Shown piece after piece: positions 48,117 through 57,285 of a stretch of 64,000 nt of DNA (position 1 is the first letter of the stretch; every line of letters begins with the position of its first letter). This DNA comes from JACZYA01 sp965247455 (GTDB taxonomy: Bacteria > Acidobacteriota > Terriglobia > Acidiferrales > 2-02-FULL-67-57). The position numbers were made by a program, and so were the translations under genes. The notes below the pieces were generated by a model. That model was not told the origin of the DNA. It made no database searches and saw nothing but the letters and a program-made list of their open reading frames with translations. The stretch spans positions 124,001-188,000 of the forward strand of contig CBDFHE010000015.1 in the NCBI GenBank assembly GCA_965247455.1, in the 5' to 3' direction.

Positions 48117-48164
48117 GATAGTGACGAAAAACACTTGACGCACTACGTCACTATCATGTAATAT
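48117..48164 (+). promoter_or_regulatory. Transposase promoter overlapped by an inverted copy of the TIR core
   Basis: TTGACG (48135-48140) and TAATAT (48159-48164) with 18-bp spacing form a sigma-70-like promoter. The TIR core GATAGTGACG (48117-48126) is repeated in inverted form as CGTCACTATC (48146-48155) inside the spacer. Transposase bound to its end could therefore also repress its own promoter. Confidence 0.7.
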
Positions 48165-48188
48165 TGTCTTGTAAGTAGGAGATACGCA

Positions 48189-49145
48189 ATGGCTAAAAAG
48201 GCACCGGACAAGCACTTCCGACAGGGACTTTCAACCAAGGAATTCTACCGCCTGTTCCCCGACAACGCATCCGCTGAAGAATGGTTCATCCAGAACCGTT
48301 GGTTTGACGGTATCACCTGCCCGCGTTGCGGATCGGATAACGTGCAGACTGGAACGGCCCACAAGACCATGCCATTCCGTTGCCGCAAGAGCACGAAGTG
48401 GGGTAGCTGCGGGAAACCGTTCAGTGTCAAGACCGGCACGTTCATGGAAGCATCGAACCTTGGTTATCAGGATTGGCTCTATGCCATGTACCTTGTTGTC
48501 ACGAACCTCAAGAGCGTGGCATCGATGAAGATGCACCGCGAGTTGGGGATCACCCAGAAATCGGCATGGCATCTTGTTCACAGAATCCGCAAGGTCTGGA
48601 CCGTATCTGACCATGAGTTGTTCAATGGTCCTGTTGAGGCGGATGAGGTCTACATCGGCGGGTTGGAAAAGAACAAGCACGAATCAAAGAAACTGAAAGC
48701 TGGACGTGGATCGGTTGGAAAAACCGCTGTTGTGGGTGTCAAGGATCGTGAGACCAACGAGGTCCGAGCCACAGTGGTTGAGCACACGGACGCCAAGACC
48801 CTTCAGGGTTTCGTTCATTCGAACACCGATCCCGAAGCGACGGTGTACACGGATGATGCAAAGGCATACACCTGTGTTGCAAAGTCACACGAATCGGTGG
48901 GTCATTCGGTCGGTGAATACGTTCGCGGACAGGCACACACGAACGGGATTGAATCCTTCTGGTCCATGCTGAAACGAGCCCACAAGGGAACGTTCCATAA
49001 ACTCTCCGCGAAGCACCTGCACCGTTACATCGATGAATTCGCAGGACGCCACAACATCCGCAGCATGGGGACGCTCGATCAAATGCGTTTCGTTGTTCTA
49101 AGCATGGATGGTGCTCAACTTCGTTACAAGGACTTGGTGAGATGA
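48189..49145 (+). CDS. IS1595 family transposase
   Basis: The 318-residue protein has an N-terminal zinc ribbon (CPRCGSDNVQ, then FRCRKS and GSCGKPFSVKTGTF) and a DDE domain (VEADEVYIGGLEKNKHESKK; ATVYTDDAKAY; HTNGIESFWSMLKRAHKGTF), the ISXO2-like/IS1595 pattern with N in place of the third acid near ESFW. AGGAG lies upstream of ATG 48189. Its stop overlaps the start of the restriction gene (ATGA). The frame is intact, and with intact ends the element may still move. Confidence 0.95.
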   Translation: MAKKAPDKHFRQGLSTKEFYRLFPDNASAEEWFIQNRWFDGITCPRCGSDNVQTGTAHKTMPFRCRKSTKWGSCGKPFSVKTGTFMEASNLGYQDWLYAMYLVVTNLKSVASMKMHRELGITQKSAWHLVHRIRKVWTVSDHELFNGPVEADEVYIGGLEKNKHESKKLKAGRGSVGKTAVVGVKDRETNEVRATVVEHTDAKTLQGFVHSNTDPEATVYTDDAKAYTCVAKSHESVGHSVGEYVRGQAHTNGIESFWSMLKRAHKGTFHKLSAKHLHRYIDEFAGRHNIRSMGTLDQMRFVVLSMDGAQLRYKDLVR

Positions 49146-49644
49146 GTCCTAAAGATAGCGAATTTCGGGCCTACCCCTATATCGAAGAAGTTCTCGGCAA
49201 GCTCGGATGGGACACCCGCAACCCCCGATATGGTGGGCAAGTGTACACCCAGGGTGAGTTCCGGAAGCACGACAATTTGTTGGAAGATGCCTTGGGCAAA
49301 CAAGCCCCGGAGAACGTCATTGTAATCCCTTGGGAAGGGGGTCATCGGTACTGGGTAGTGGAAGCGAAGTCAACCCACCGAAATCTGACTACAGCACTTT
49401 CAGAGGCCAAAGATTACGCGGACAGCATTAACAAGCGGGGGGATGGTCTCGCGCGATTCGCTACCGGGGTAGCGGGAACCCACGAGGATTCGTTCTACGT
49501 AATCACTGTCTATTGGGATGGGCAGGAGTGGAACGAAGTAGCAATCAACAAGTATGAGGCTACGGGGTTTCTCACGCTTGAACAGTGCCGGAGCATTCTG
49601 GACCTGAACAGTCCCAACATCCTCGATTATCACGTCGATCTAAA

Positions 49645-51314
49645 CCGGGATTTCCGTTTTGCCTGCCCCTGATGGCACGTTTATACACCCGATCGCCGCC
49701 GATCGCACAAAAACTTCGATCGTCGCACAATCGCTCAGCTTCAAAGGCCTTCATCTGAGCCCGCGCCGACGTGCGACCGACTGGAACCCCTGCTTTTCGG
49801 GCATTTCTCAGACACCGCTCCACACGTGTGCCCCGTGTCATCGCCGGGCGGGCTTCGTTGCACTTCAGGCCGCGCGTCAGCCTGCCGGCACGGGTAGCGC
49901 CCAGATCCTCCGCAGCATGTCGCCGAACAGCCGCCGCGTGAGATGCCCTTCCGCCAGCAGAAGCCAGTAGTACCGCGCATGCTTCACCAGCCGGCCCCCA
50001 GTTTTCACCAGTCGCTGCTGGAGACTCGTGAGCGACCAGCGCTTGACCCGCAGCGGAAGGACCAGTCTGCGCCACAAGTTGCCCAGATTGTAGGCCAGGA
50101 CGCTCAGTTGCAGGCGCACCTCGTTCGCCCGGAAACGATGGCACGACAGCCGCGTCCAGTGGGTGGCCTGCTTGCCTTCCTTGATCCATTGCTCCGCCGT
50201 ACCGCGCTTGTTGTAAAACCGCACGACCGAGCGGCTCGGGAGGGCCATGTTGGTCACGATGAAGCCGACGCGAGGGAACAGCTCACCTTGGTGGTGCTCC
50301 ACCTTGGCGACGATCCGTCTGGGCGTGGTCCAGCTCTTGGCCTGATAGCGGAAACTCTGGTAGCGCACCAAGGGCTTGCAGCTCGGCCGTCCCGGCGGAC
50401 GAAAGAGGATGTCTTCGATTTCCAGCTCCAAGCTCTTGTTCGCCGGCATGCGAATGGCATAGTCCACGTCGCGCTGCTCGAGCGCGTCGTAGATCTCGGG
50501 CTTCGCGAACGCGGCGTCTGCGCGGAACGCTACGCGCTTGCCCTCCACCTGCTGCCGGTCAATCTCCGGTACGAGCAGGTCGTCCCAGTCGTCGGCGCTA
50601 TGCACGTTGCCTGGCCGCAGCGTGGCGGCGAGGCAGTCCCCATGCTCGGTGAACAGAAACAGCGGGTGGTAGCAGACGGACTCGAAGTGCCCGTTATAGG
50701 CGCTCCCTTCCTGCGCCCCATGCACCGGGCTCTCGCTCGAATCCATGTCGAGCACGATCCGGTCGGCGCGCGTCGCCATCTCGGCCTGTGCAAGCACCTC
50801 CCGGTTCACGGCCCTCAACCCGACGAGATTCTCCTCGTGGGTCAGCAGCTCTGTCTCGAACCAATGCAGCGTCGATGTCAGCGCCGCACCCCGGTCCCAG
50901 CGCTTTGGCGACCCGATGAGACGAAATGTTGGGTCTGCCGACACGCGCCCCGCGTCGTTGAGATCTTCGTAGCCCGCGAGGCGACTGTAGACCGACTGCC
51001 GCAGGAGATCCACCACGCTGAACTGGGTGTTCATCCCCTGTCGGGAATCGCTCAGGTGCTCGGCGATGAGTGTCTCCAGCCCCAGACGTTCATCCAACTC
51101 GCGCACCAGAATGAGGCCAGCGTCAGAAGTGACGCGCGATCCCTGGAACGCGACTTTCAAGAAGCCGTTGAACGCGAACTGGAATGGCTCGTGTTGTAAT
51201 TCACCCACCGGGTGTCACCCTCCGTAGTGTGGTTCCTTACGTCGGAGCCCCAAAACTCAAGGCGCAGCGACTGGTCCTGGCGATACGGTACCACAGCCAA
51301 ATCGGAAATCCGGG
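49645..51314 (-). mobile_element. IS1380-like element, copy 4
   Basis: Full 1670-bp copy with exact CTAAA duplication (49640-49644 and 51315-51319), inserted in the R-M gene carried by the IS1595 transposon. It shares with copy 1 the C variant near 49734. Confidence 0.93.
49877..51208 (-). CDS. IS1380 family transposase (copy 4)
   Basis: Intact 443-residue frame, same catalytic residues as copy 1, GTG start near the right end. Potentially active. Confidence 0.9.
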   Translation of the reverse strand: MGELQHEPFQFAFNGFLKVAFQGSRVTSDAGLILVRELDERLGLETLIAEHLSDSRQGMNTQFSVVDLLRQSVYSRLAGYEDLNDAGRVSADPTFRLIGSPKRWDRGAALTSTLHWFETELLTHEENLVGLRAVNREVLAQAEMATRADRIVLDMDSSESPVHGAQEGSAYNGHFESVCYHPLFLFTEHGDCLAATLRPGNVHSADDWDDLLVPEIDRQQVEGKRVAFRADAAFAKPEIYDALEQRDVDYAIRMPANKSLELEIEDILFRPPGRPSCKPLVRYQSFRYQAKSWTTPRRIVAKVEHHQGELFPRVGFIVTNMALPSRSVVRFYNKRGTAEQWIKEGKQATHWTRLSCHRFRANEVRLQLSVLAYNLGNLWRRLVLPLRVKRWSLTSLQQRLVKTGGRLVKHARYYWLLLAEGHLTRRLFGDMLRRIWALPVPAG

Positions 51315-53209
51315 CTAAAGGTGTTTCTGGAGAAGGCTAATGACATCAACACGACACTTCACCACAACGGAGTAGCGGCACGAGATCGAGCGAAGTTGGT
51401 AGCAGGCTTACTTCTTGCTTTAGCCGAAGACAGTACGCTTAGAATCAGCAGGACTCCACGAACTCTCGTCGGGGATGTCAACTCACGAATTGCGGCCCTG
51501 TTGGATCAACACGGCAAAGGTGACTTCCTCTCCGAAGTCCAGTTAAAGCTCCCGGCCAACAACGAAAATCACCGGAAGTACTGGTCGGCGATTGTAGAGA
51601 CCATGCAGCATCTCCGTGAGATGAACATTCGCTCTGCGATCAACAGCGGCACTGATGCCCTAGGTCAGTTCTATGAGACGTTTCTCAAGTACGCTAACGA
51701 TGCCAGCGAAATGGGCATCGTCTTGACCCCTCGGCATGTCACCACATTCGCCGTTGATGTTCTCAATATTGAGCACGAACACGCCATCTACGATCCGACG
51801 TGTGGAACTGGGGGTTTTCTGGTGGCAGCCCTCGACCAGATCAGGGCGAGACACAGCGTCACCCACCGAGACGTTTATGACAGGTTCCGAAACGACTATT
51901 TACACGGTGTAGAACAGGCGGATGATGTGTTCGGCTTGGCGCTTGTCAATATGATCTTTCGTGGAGATGGCAAGAGCCGAATTTACAACGGCAACTGCTT
52001 TGACAGCATTTTCGTGCGGCACAACGGGAGAATCATCAGGATCAAGAAAGGCGAGGAATTCCCCCCACAATGGGAGCGTCCCTTCTCTAGGGTATTGATG
52101 AATCCACCCTTCGCGTTGAAGGAACCAGAATACGAGTTCGTGAACCATGCGCTCGACCAAACCGTCGCCGGTGGATTGCTGTTCGCGGTTCTCCCGAATG
52201 CACTTCTCACAGGGCTACAAGCTGAGGTCAAGAACTGGCGCGAGGAACTGGTCAAACGCCATACAGTCCGAGCGGTCGTCAAGATGCCTCGCAGCCTATT
52301 CCACCCGGCGGCGGACAAGATCACATACGCCCTTGTCGTTGAAGCGTGGCGAAGCCATGAACCGTCCGACCCTGTTTTCATGGCAATCTTTCACGACGAT
52401 GACAGCGCAAGCAGATTATCCAAGTTCAGGAATCTTCAGTACACTAAAGAGAATGTGGACAGACTCTCGATGGAATTGCGATCGTTTATGGTTGGCGCTG
52501 TCGAATCTGTTTCGGACATACCACAAGAAAGCGGAGTAAGGAATCTCAGTTTGCGAGACTCCTACGACTTCGCACCCGAAGCATACCTAGGCAACGAGCC
52601 GGATACTGGCCCCAGTCCTCCCGAAGGACTGTTCGTGGCGTTGATGAGAGGGACTTTCAGGCAACCGCGTGAATCATCGGAACCAATTCCTGAGAACATC
52701 CGGGAATACCGCCTTGACGAATTATTCGAGATCACAAAGGGTAGGGCCCCCTCGCTCAAACACTTGGTGCATGGTGAGATTCCTATAATCACGACAACCG
52801 AAAAGAACAACGGCATCGCTGACTATTATGATGTGGACCATGCGTTCACGTACCAAGATGCCGTTACCATTACCGCTAACGGTTCCGGGGGTAAGGCTTT
52901 CTGGCACCCATATAGATTCGCGGCATCAGCGGACGTTCTTGTCTGCCAGTTCAGGAATGATTTCAATGGAGATGCGGCGTTCAAGTTATACGTATGCGAT
53001 GCCATCAACCAAAATGCTTGGCGGTTCACTTGGAGCCGCAAAAGCAGTGCCAGCAGGTTGTTGACCGATGTTCGCATCGTATTGCCGATGACGGATAACA
53101 AGATCGATTTTAATCACATCCGCGAGACAATGCAGAGTACGCCCGGATATTCTGCGCTGACCACGCTACTCCCGGAGTCCTAGTGAGCCTGAGAACGATG
53201 GAGGTGGGA

Positions 53210-53404
53210 ATGACAGACAAACCCAAGCCCAAAACGGTAGAGATTGTCCGATCCGAATACCAACCCACAAAAGCCGAGTTGGAAGAGGAATTCGACCTGG
53301 CCATACCGGGCAAGACCGTGGACCAACGTATGAGGAATTTTTCAAGGGGACTGTTACAGCCGGTCAAGATTCGCCGGATCAACAAACCACGTAAACGGTC
53401 CTGA
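53210..53404 (+). CDS. Small cargo protein of the IS1595 transposon
   Basis: A 64-residue product (MTDKPKPKTVEIVRSEYQPT, KAELEEEFDLAIPGKTVDQR, MRNFSRGLLQPVKIRRINK) starts at ATG 53210 after GGAGGTGGG, 26 bp beyond the R-M gene. Similar small acidic-basic proteins are found beside R-M genes and in phage-like regions; function unknown. Its stop lies 10 bp before the right inverted repeat. Confidence 0.75.
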   Translation: MTDKPKPKTVEIVRSEYQPTKAELEEEFDLAIPGKTVDQRMRNFSRGLLQPVKIRRINKPRKRS

Positions 53405-53643
53405 ATGGGATTACGTCACTATCGTATATAATTCCCGTAATATACTCTTGGCGCATTGCCTCGGCAATCTGGTCCGCGCATTGCCGGGCGATCTTTGAAG
53501 GATGAATTTCCCAGAGCTTCTTTCTTATCGCCCAGCGGGCAATATCAACGGCAGTAGCAGGCCAAGGCTGGTGGGACCCACGGTACTTCCCAACGATTTT
53601 ATGCATCTGTTCCATGTAGCTCATTGCCTTCTTTTCCCTCCAA

Positions 53644-54783
53644 TCAGGATGTCGCTGGAAGTGTTTGTCCCCATCCGTCAGTAAGTGCCGATGGAATTAG
53701 AATGTCCCGAACTTTAACAAGCATTTCTCGGCTATGTGACCAGCTAATCTCTTGGCGATGTTGTAGTTGTCCTAGAACGATTGCTGGATGAACCCCAATT
53801 CGCGCAGAAACATTCTTGATCTTCTGCTTTGAATACAGGGGCCTTACCCTAGCAATAAAATTATCCATCTGTTGCTGTTCCACCAAGAAGCTCTCCGCAA
53901 AGCGGTCTGCCTGCTTGTCCATCTCCGACTTGTCCTCGAATGGAATGGCCTGGTCCCCAACGAGATTAACATCCAAGACAGGCTGACCACCTAGCGCATC
54001 ACGCTTGTCAACATGACCGCATTCGTGCATGGCGATGTACCAGAAATGGTCGAGACGGTCATACCTCATGGAAATCGCGATAACTGGAGAGTACTCGTCC
54101 AACCAGAAACAAGCTCCGTCAATCTTTCCTTTCGGAAGACTCTCTATGAGGAGGAATCGTACTCCGCCTTCTGCCAGAACCCGGGGAACGTACCGAACAT
54201 CCTCGGGATTAGCGCGGAGTTCCTTGAGTCTTGCCAGCGCTTCTGCGAAAGACTTACGGGAAAATCTAGCTGCCTGAATACCTTTAGCGATTTTCTTCGC
54301 CCGGCAAGCCCACGCAATTTGTGAGGGATTCGCGGTCAAAGTTGATTTCTTGGCTGCGTAAGACAGCTTCGGCTCTTCATCAAGAGAAGAGATTTCCAGA
54401 AACTTCAAAATGCTGTCCTCTAAGACATCTAGGCTCTTGGACGATTCAATCCACCCCCGCTTGATCATTTCCTTGACAGGGGCCTTAGCATAGAGGCGCG
54501 CCTTCCGCTTCACGGTTTCATCTGCGCGACTTTCTATGAACAATTGATACGCCGTCTCTAGATTCATCCAAAACTGTGCAGTGGTCCCAAATGTCGCCGC
54601 CAAATCAGAGGCGATTTCTGGGGATACGGCCCGCTTTGCATTGACTAGACCACTGATGATTGAGGGCTGGCGACCCATGATTTCTGCAAGGTCTTCCTGT
54701 GTCCACCCGCGAGCCTCAAGTTCCTCCCTGATAAACTCCCCAGGAGGGAAGGCTTCGGCCACATTTCTCATGTCCAAGTTCAT
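53644..54783 (-). CDS. HigA-like antitoxin fused to ImmA/IrrE metallopeptidase
   Basis: The 379-residue protein has an N-terminal XRE domain of HigA type (FPPGEFIREELEARGWTQED, IMGRQPSIISGLVNAKRAVS) and a C-terminal ImmA/IrrE zinc peptidase domain with HECGH (WYIAMHECGHVDKRDALGG) and a downstream ADRFAESFLV. Known: such fusions serve as antitoxins for HigB-like toxins; the peptidase part may control stability. It begins 13 nt after the toxin gene, so the unit is toxin first, antitoxin second, typical of HigBA. Confidence 0.92.
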   Translation of the reverse strand: MNLDMRNVAEAFPPGEFIREELEARGWTQEDLAEIMGRQPSIISGLVNAKRAVSPEIASDLAATFGTTAQFWMNLETAYQLFIESRADETVKRKARLYAKAPVKEMIKRGWIESSKSLDVLEDSILKFLEISSLDEEPKLSYAAKKSTLTANPSQIAWACRAKKIAKGIQAARFSRKSFAEALARLKELRANPEDVRYVPRVLAEGGVRFLLIESLPKGKIDGACFWLDEYSPVIAISMRYDRLDHFWYIAMHECGHVDKRDALGGQPVLDVNLVGDQAIPFEDKSEMDKQADRFAESFLVEQQQMDNFIARVRPLYSKQKIKNVSARIGVHPAIVLGQLQHRQEISWSHSREMLVKVRDILIPSALTDGWGQTLPATS

Positions 54784-54796
54784 TTATCCCCTCCTT

Positions 54797-55099
54797 TTAG
54801 TGGTAGTCTTCAATTCCGCAAATCAGTATCTTCTTGTTAGGTCCTTCACCTTTAAGCTCCAAGACCAACCTCCACTGGTTATTGAGTCTCATTGAGTGTT
54901 GGTGCTTCCTTTTCCCTTTCAGTTTCTCGAAATTCAAGGAGCGTAAAGCATAGAAATCACGTTCATCTGTTGCAGAGCGAATCATCTGCATTCGCTTGCG
55001 GAACGCTTTAACAATGGCGATGTCATATCCACCAGTATATTTGGCGTCCAATTCAAGCTTTTCGAGGGATTCATTTTTAAACCTTACCTCGAATGCCAT
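54797..55099 (-). CDS. HigB/RelE-like toxin
   Basis: The 100-residue protein (MAFEVRFKNESLEKLELDAK, FRKRMQMIRSATDERDFYAL, RSLNFEKLKGKRKHQHSMRL, NNQWRLVLEL) has the HigB plasmid-maintenance toxin pattern: a ribosome-dependent mRNA interferase fold with the conserved LNxQWRL segment. I chose ATG 55099, which begins the domain. It pairs with the HigA–ImmA gene directly downstream. Confidence 0.92.
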   Translation of the reverse strand: MAFEVRFKNESLEKLELDAKYTGGYDIAIVKAFRKRMQMIRSATDERDFYALRSLNFEKLKGKRKHQHSMRLNNQWRLVLELKGEGPNKKILICGIEDYH

Positions 55100-55112
55100 G
55101 GCCGAGGTTGAA

Positions 55113-55142
55113 TTATGCCCCTTTACAAGCAATCTTGTCAAG
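55113..55142 (-). promoter_or_regulatory. Promoter of the toxin–antitoxin operon
   Basis: On the minus strand TTGACA (55142-55137) and CATAAT (55118-55113) are 18 bp apart, 14 bp upstream of the toxin start. Confidence 0.6.
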
Positions 55143-55182
55143 TGTTAAATTCATATTTTCATGAAAGAGCAAATATATAACT

Positions 55183-55335
55183 TGACAAAACATGAGCGCT
55201 CAAGCATAATGAGGCATCATGAATCGCTTGAGCAACCAGACGCGGGCACAGATCGTAGCGGCGCTAGTAGAGGGGAACTCCTCCGGGCTACCTGTCGCAT
55301 GACCGGGGCAGCCAAAAGAACCGCCCTGGTGAGCC
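55183..55335 (+). pseudogene. 5' remnant of a transposase-like (HTH) gene with its promoter
   Basis: A plus-strand promoter (TTGACA 55183-55188, CATAAT 55206-55211, 17-bp spacing) precedes ATG 55220. The product reads NRLSNQTRAQIVAALVEGNS, then a frame change, then RATCRMTGAAKRTAL. This is the N-terminal helix-turn-helix of an IS1-like transposase or related HTH protein; the rest is absent. The frame break and truncation make it a relic. Confidence 0.6.
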
Positions 55336-55773
55336 CATCCCCTTCTCGTTCTCCCGGTTTCCCCTCACTAACAAACAGTAAGCCGGAAAGATCACCCCGC
55401 CAACCACCAAGACGGCTTGGAAGAGGTGCGAGGTTTACCCGTACGGGCACCCGCGCCTGCGTAATCAAAGGAAGCAAAGCCGAGCCGAAGGAAGCGCAGT
55501 CGCCGTATTTGGTGGGGCAGACATTCTTGTCTGCCTCGCCGGAGCCCGTAGGGCGTAGGCGCGGGTCTGCCTCCTGGTCGGGGGTTGCCTCTCCTGCGTT
55601 ACGCAGACAGGAATGCCTGCCTACCGCAGGCAGGTCTGCGCTACCAGATTGGAGTGAAGGGGTAGCGGCGAAGAAGCCCGTTTATCCCGCCTGCCCTGAG
55701 CGCAGTCGAAGGGAGCGAAAGCGAGGGACAGGGCTTCTTCGTCGGTTTGTCTTTACCCACGAGGGGTGGAGCA
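55336..55773. repeat. Intergenic repeat patchwork
   Basis: No gene seen. Contains CTACCGCAGGCAGG palindromes near 55608-55634, a GGGGCAGACATTCTTGTCTG unit near 55512 (also near 35914), and a CCTGAGCGCAGTCGAAGGG-type unit near 55694. Confidence 0.6.
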
Positions 55774-56834
55774 TTACCGGGCAGCGGTGGCAGCGCCTTC
55801 CAGGCTCGCACAAGCAATCTCTCTCACCGTCCCGGTGCGCCGGATGACACCGCAGTCAAAGGCCTGCCCCTGCTCATTGATGGCGCGGAAGCGCAACTCC
55901 TCCGCTGTGGCATCCCACAGCATGAAAACCCGCTGCCGGTCTTCGACCGCCGCCACCAGCGGACCGGGCCGCGCATTCCCTCGGCGCAGCTTGCCGCTCG
56001 ACCCGCAGACGAAATAAACAACGCCCCCTGCGGGTGGAAGCGTTGGTAGATGTGGTCGTGCCCCGCCAGCACCACCTGCACGCCTTCGCCCGTCAATAGG
56101 GATTCCAGTTTCTGGCGCAGCCCGGCGTCGCCGCCGTGGCGTTTGCCGGTGGAGTAGAGCGGGTGGTGGCCATAGACGATGCGCCAGCGCGCCCGCGAGC
56201 GGGACAACGCCTGCTCCAGCCAGGCGAGCTGCTCCGGGTCCTGTTTGTTCTTCTCCAGCCGCAGGGTATTGAGTACGAAGAACTCCACCAGCGGCGCCAC
56301 TCCGCTCTGGCCCGATTTTTTCTTTCCCTGAGTTCGGAAGGGGTGCTCCGCACCCGCTTCTGCTCCGCGAGGCCGCCACTCTCCAGCGGTAAAACTGTAA
56401 TACCCCTGTGGTCCCTCGATGTGGAAGCGGTCGTAGGCTGCGATCAAATCCTGGCCGCCGGCTTCGCGCGCGTCGTGGTTGCCGAGCGCGGCGCGGAAGG
56501 TGACGCCGCGGGCCAGCAGCTCCGCATAGGGCCGGTCGAACTTGGCCTCAAAGTATTTCTTGTTGCCGCCGCCCCACCAGGCGCCGTAGATGTTGTCGCC
56601 CAGCATCAGCACCAGGTGGTAGGGCCGCCGCTCATGCCACGCCACCATCTGCTCGGCGATCCGGTATTGGTGCTGGCCGCCGGTGCCGCTGTCGCCGATG
56701 ACCGCAAAGCGAACCAGTGCCGGTTGTTGAGCCGACAGCGCCGAGATGCAGAGAAGGCAGAGGAAGCAGACAAAGCCAGCGAAGCCACCGGTGCGTGGCC
56801 TGGCTGGACGCCTGCCTGTGGACAACCCGCGCAT
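55774..56834 (-). pseudogene. Secreted metallophosphatase (calcineurin-like), frameshifted near C-terminus
   Basis: From ATG 56834 a signal-peptide region (FAGFVCFLCLLCISALSA) leads into a purple-acid-phosphatase-like domain: AVIGDSGTGG, LMLGDNIYG, LGNHDARE, YGHHPLYS and LAGHDHIYQRFHPQG. After this the frame shifts at a run of five G near 56030; with six the protein continues (VVYFVCGSSGKLRRGNARPG, to FDCGVIRRTGTVREIACASL) to 55774, about 353 residues. An insert near residues 154-166 (RGAEAGAEHPFRTQ) comes from the GGGGTGC…GCACCCGC intergenic repeat (about 56337-56365). The break may be a homopolymer read error. Confidence 0.8.
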
Positions 56835-56957
56835 GCAAGGATGCTAGCGCGTCCCGCCACTCGCTTCAACACCGGAAGCGCGGGTAAAGCAGGCCTCAAG
56901 CCTTGCCACCGCCGGTGGACGGGCCGTCATCCCGGCGCTATAATCAGGCAACGCGGT

Positions 56958-57034
<77 letters not shown>

Positions 57035-57061
57035 CTTCAGTTTCAGTGCCCGGCGACCCGT

Positions 57062-57149
57062 AGTAGAGGGCTCAGTTGGTCAGAGCGCCCGTACGGGAGG
57101 TCGGTGCCTGCCTACCGCAGGCAGGGTTCGAATCCACCCACGCCCACCA
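57062..57149 (+). pseudogene. tRNA relic with a 19-nt palindrome inserted in it
   Basis: The segment repeats the tRNA-Ile sequence in part (GCTCAGTTGGTCAGAGCG, GAGGTCGGT, then GGTTCGAATCC and CACGCCCACCA), but the acceptor 5' half and anticodon loop are ruined. Between GAGGTCGGT and GGTTCGAATCC lies GCCTGCCTACCGCAGGCAG (57106-57124), a copy of the window's dispersed palindrome. It cannot fold as a tRNA. Confidence 0.85.
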
Positions 57150-57285
57150 TTTTTTCTGTTTTCTCGCATTCCTCCTGACGAGATTGCTCCCCGCAGAACT
57201 CGCCGCCGGTAGGGTTGTAGCTTTACGCCGGGGCGTGGCAACCGCCGGCGGGGGCGCGCGCATCTGGGAAAGAAAGGGGGATTAT

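Larger units (their letters stand above)
49142..53183 (+). pseudogene. Single-chain R-M enzyme (nuclease–N6-methyltransferase–TRD), split by IS copy 4
   Basis: Exon-like parts 49142-49644 and 51320-53183 join in frame (HVDLK-VFLEK) when the IS and one CTAAA are removed, giving 788 residues. Domains: residues 1-165, a nuclease of the HsdR-N/PD-(D/E)xK type with YWVVEAKST (Glu74, Lys76); about 250-560, an N6-adenine methyltransferase with DPTCGTGGF (325-333) and NPPF (429-432); about 600-780, a type I-like target recognition domain (REYRLDELFEITKGR, ITTTEKNNGIADYY). No helicase motor is present, so it resembles type IIG enzymes. It starts inside the transposase stop codon, so expression is tied to the transposase. 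In the present state the nuclease half is separated from the methyltransferase; the GTG at 51321 could still give a methyltransferase-only protein. Confidence 0.9.
48104..53436 (+). mobile_element. IS1595-family transposon carrying a restriction-modification gene
   Basis: Terminal inverted repeats of 23 bp match at 22 positions: the left end starts GGGG and the right end (read inward) GGGA, both followed by ATTATATACGATAGTGACG. The element is flanked by the exact 8-bp duplication GTAATATA (48096-48103 and 53437-53444); 8 bp is the known IS1595 duplication length. Content: transposase, a single-chain nuclease–methyltransferase–specificity gene, and a 64-codon gene. Without the IS1380-like copy 4 and its duplication it would measure 3658 bp. 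It interrupts the conserved gene at 47804-53624. Confidence 0.93.
47804..53624 (-). pseudogene. Conserved hypothetical gene split by an IS1595 transposon
   Basis: The 5' part lies at 53624-53437 (MSYMEQMHKIVGKYRG, DIARWAIRKKLWEIHPSKIA, DQIAEAMRQEYI) and the 3' part at 48095-47804 (TDPQGRRVRAKHVAPY, DDMRTATHNHMQMAFAYKRQ, LKTDIDSYNENFNKSAKIQG). Joining them with one copy of the GTAATATA duplication gives an uninterrupted 159-residue protein. The restored sequence matches, from memory, a conserved family of unknown function found next to mobile and restriction genes. The ends of the two fragments translate into the transposon inverted repeats, confirming disruption. Confidence 0.9.

Noticed and set aside
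49142..53183. Type I R-M system
   Set aside because: Nuclease, methyltransferase and recognition domains are in one chain and no helicase/translocase motifs are present, so a type IIG-like enzyme fits better.
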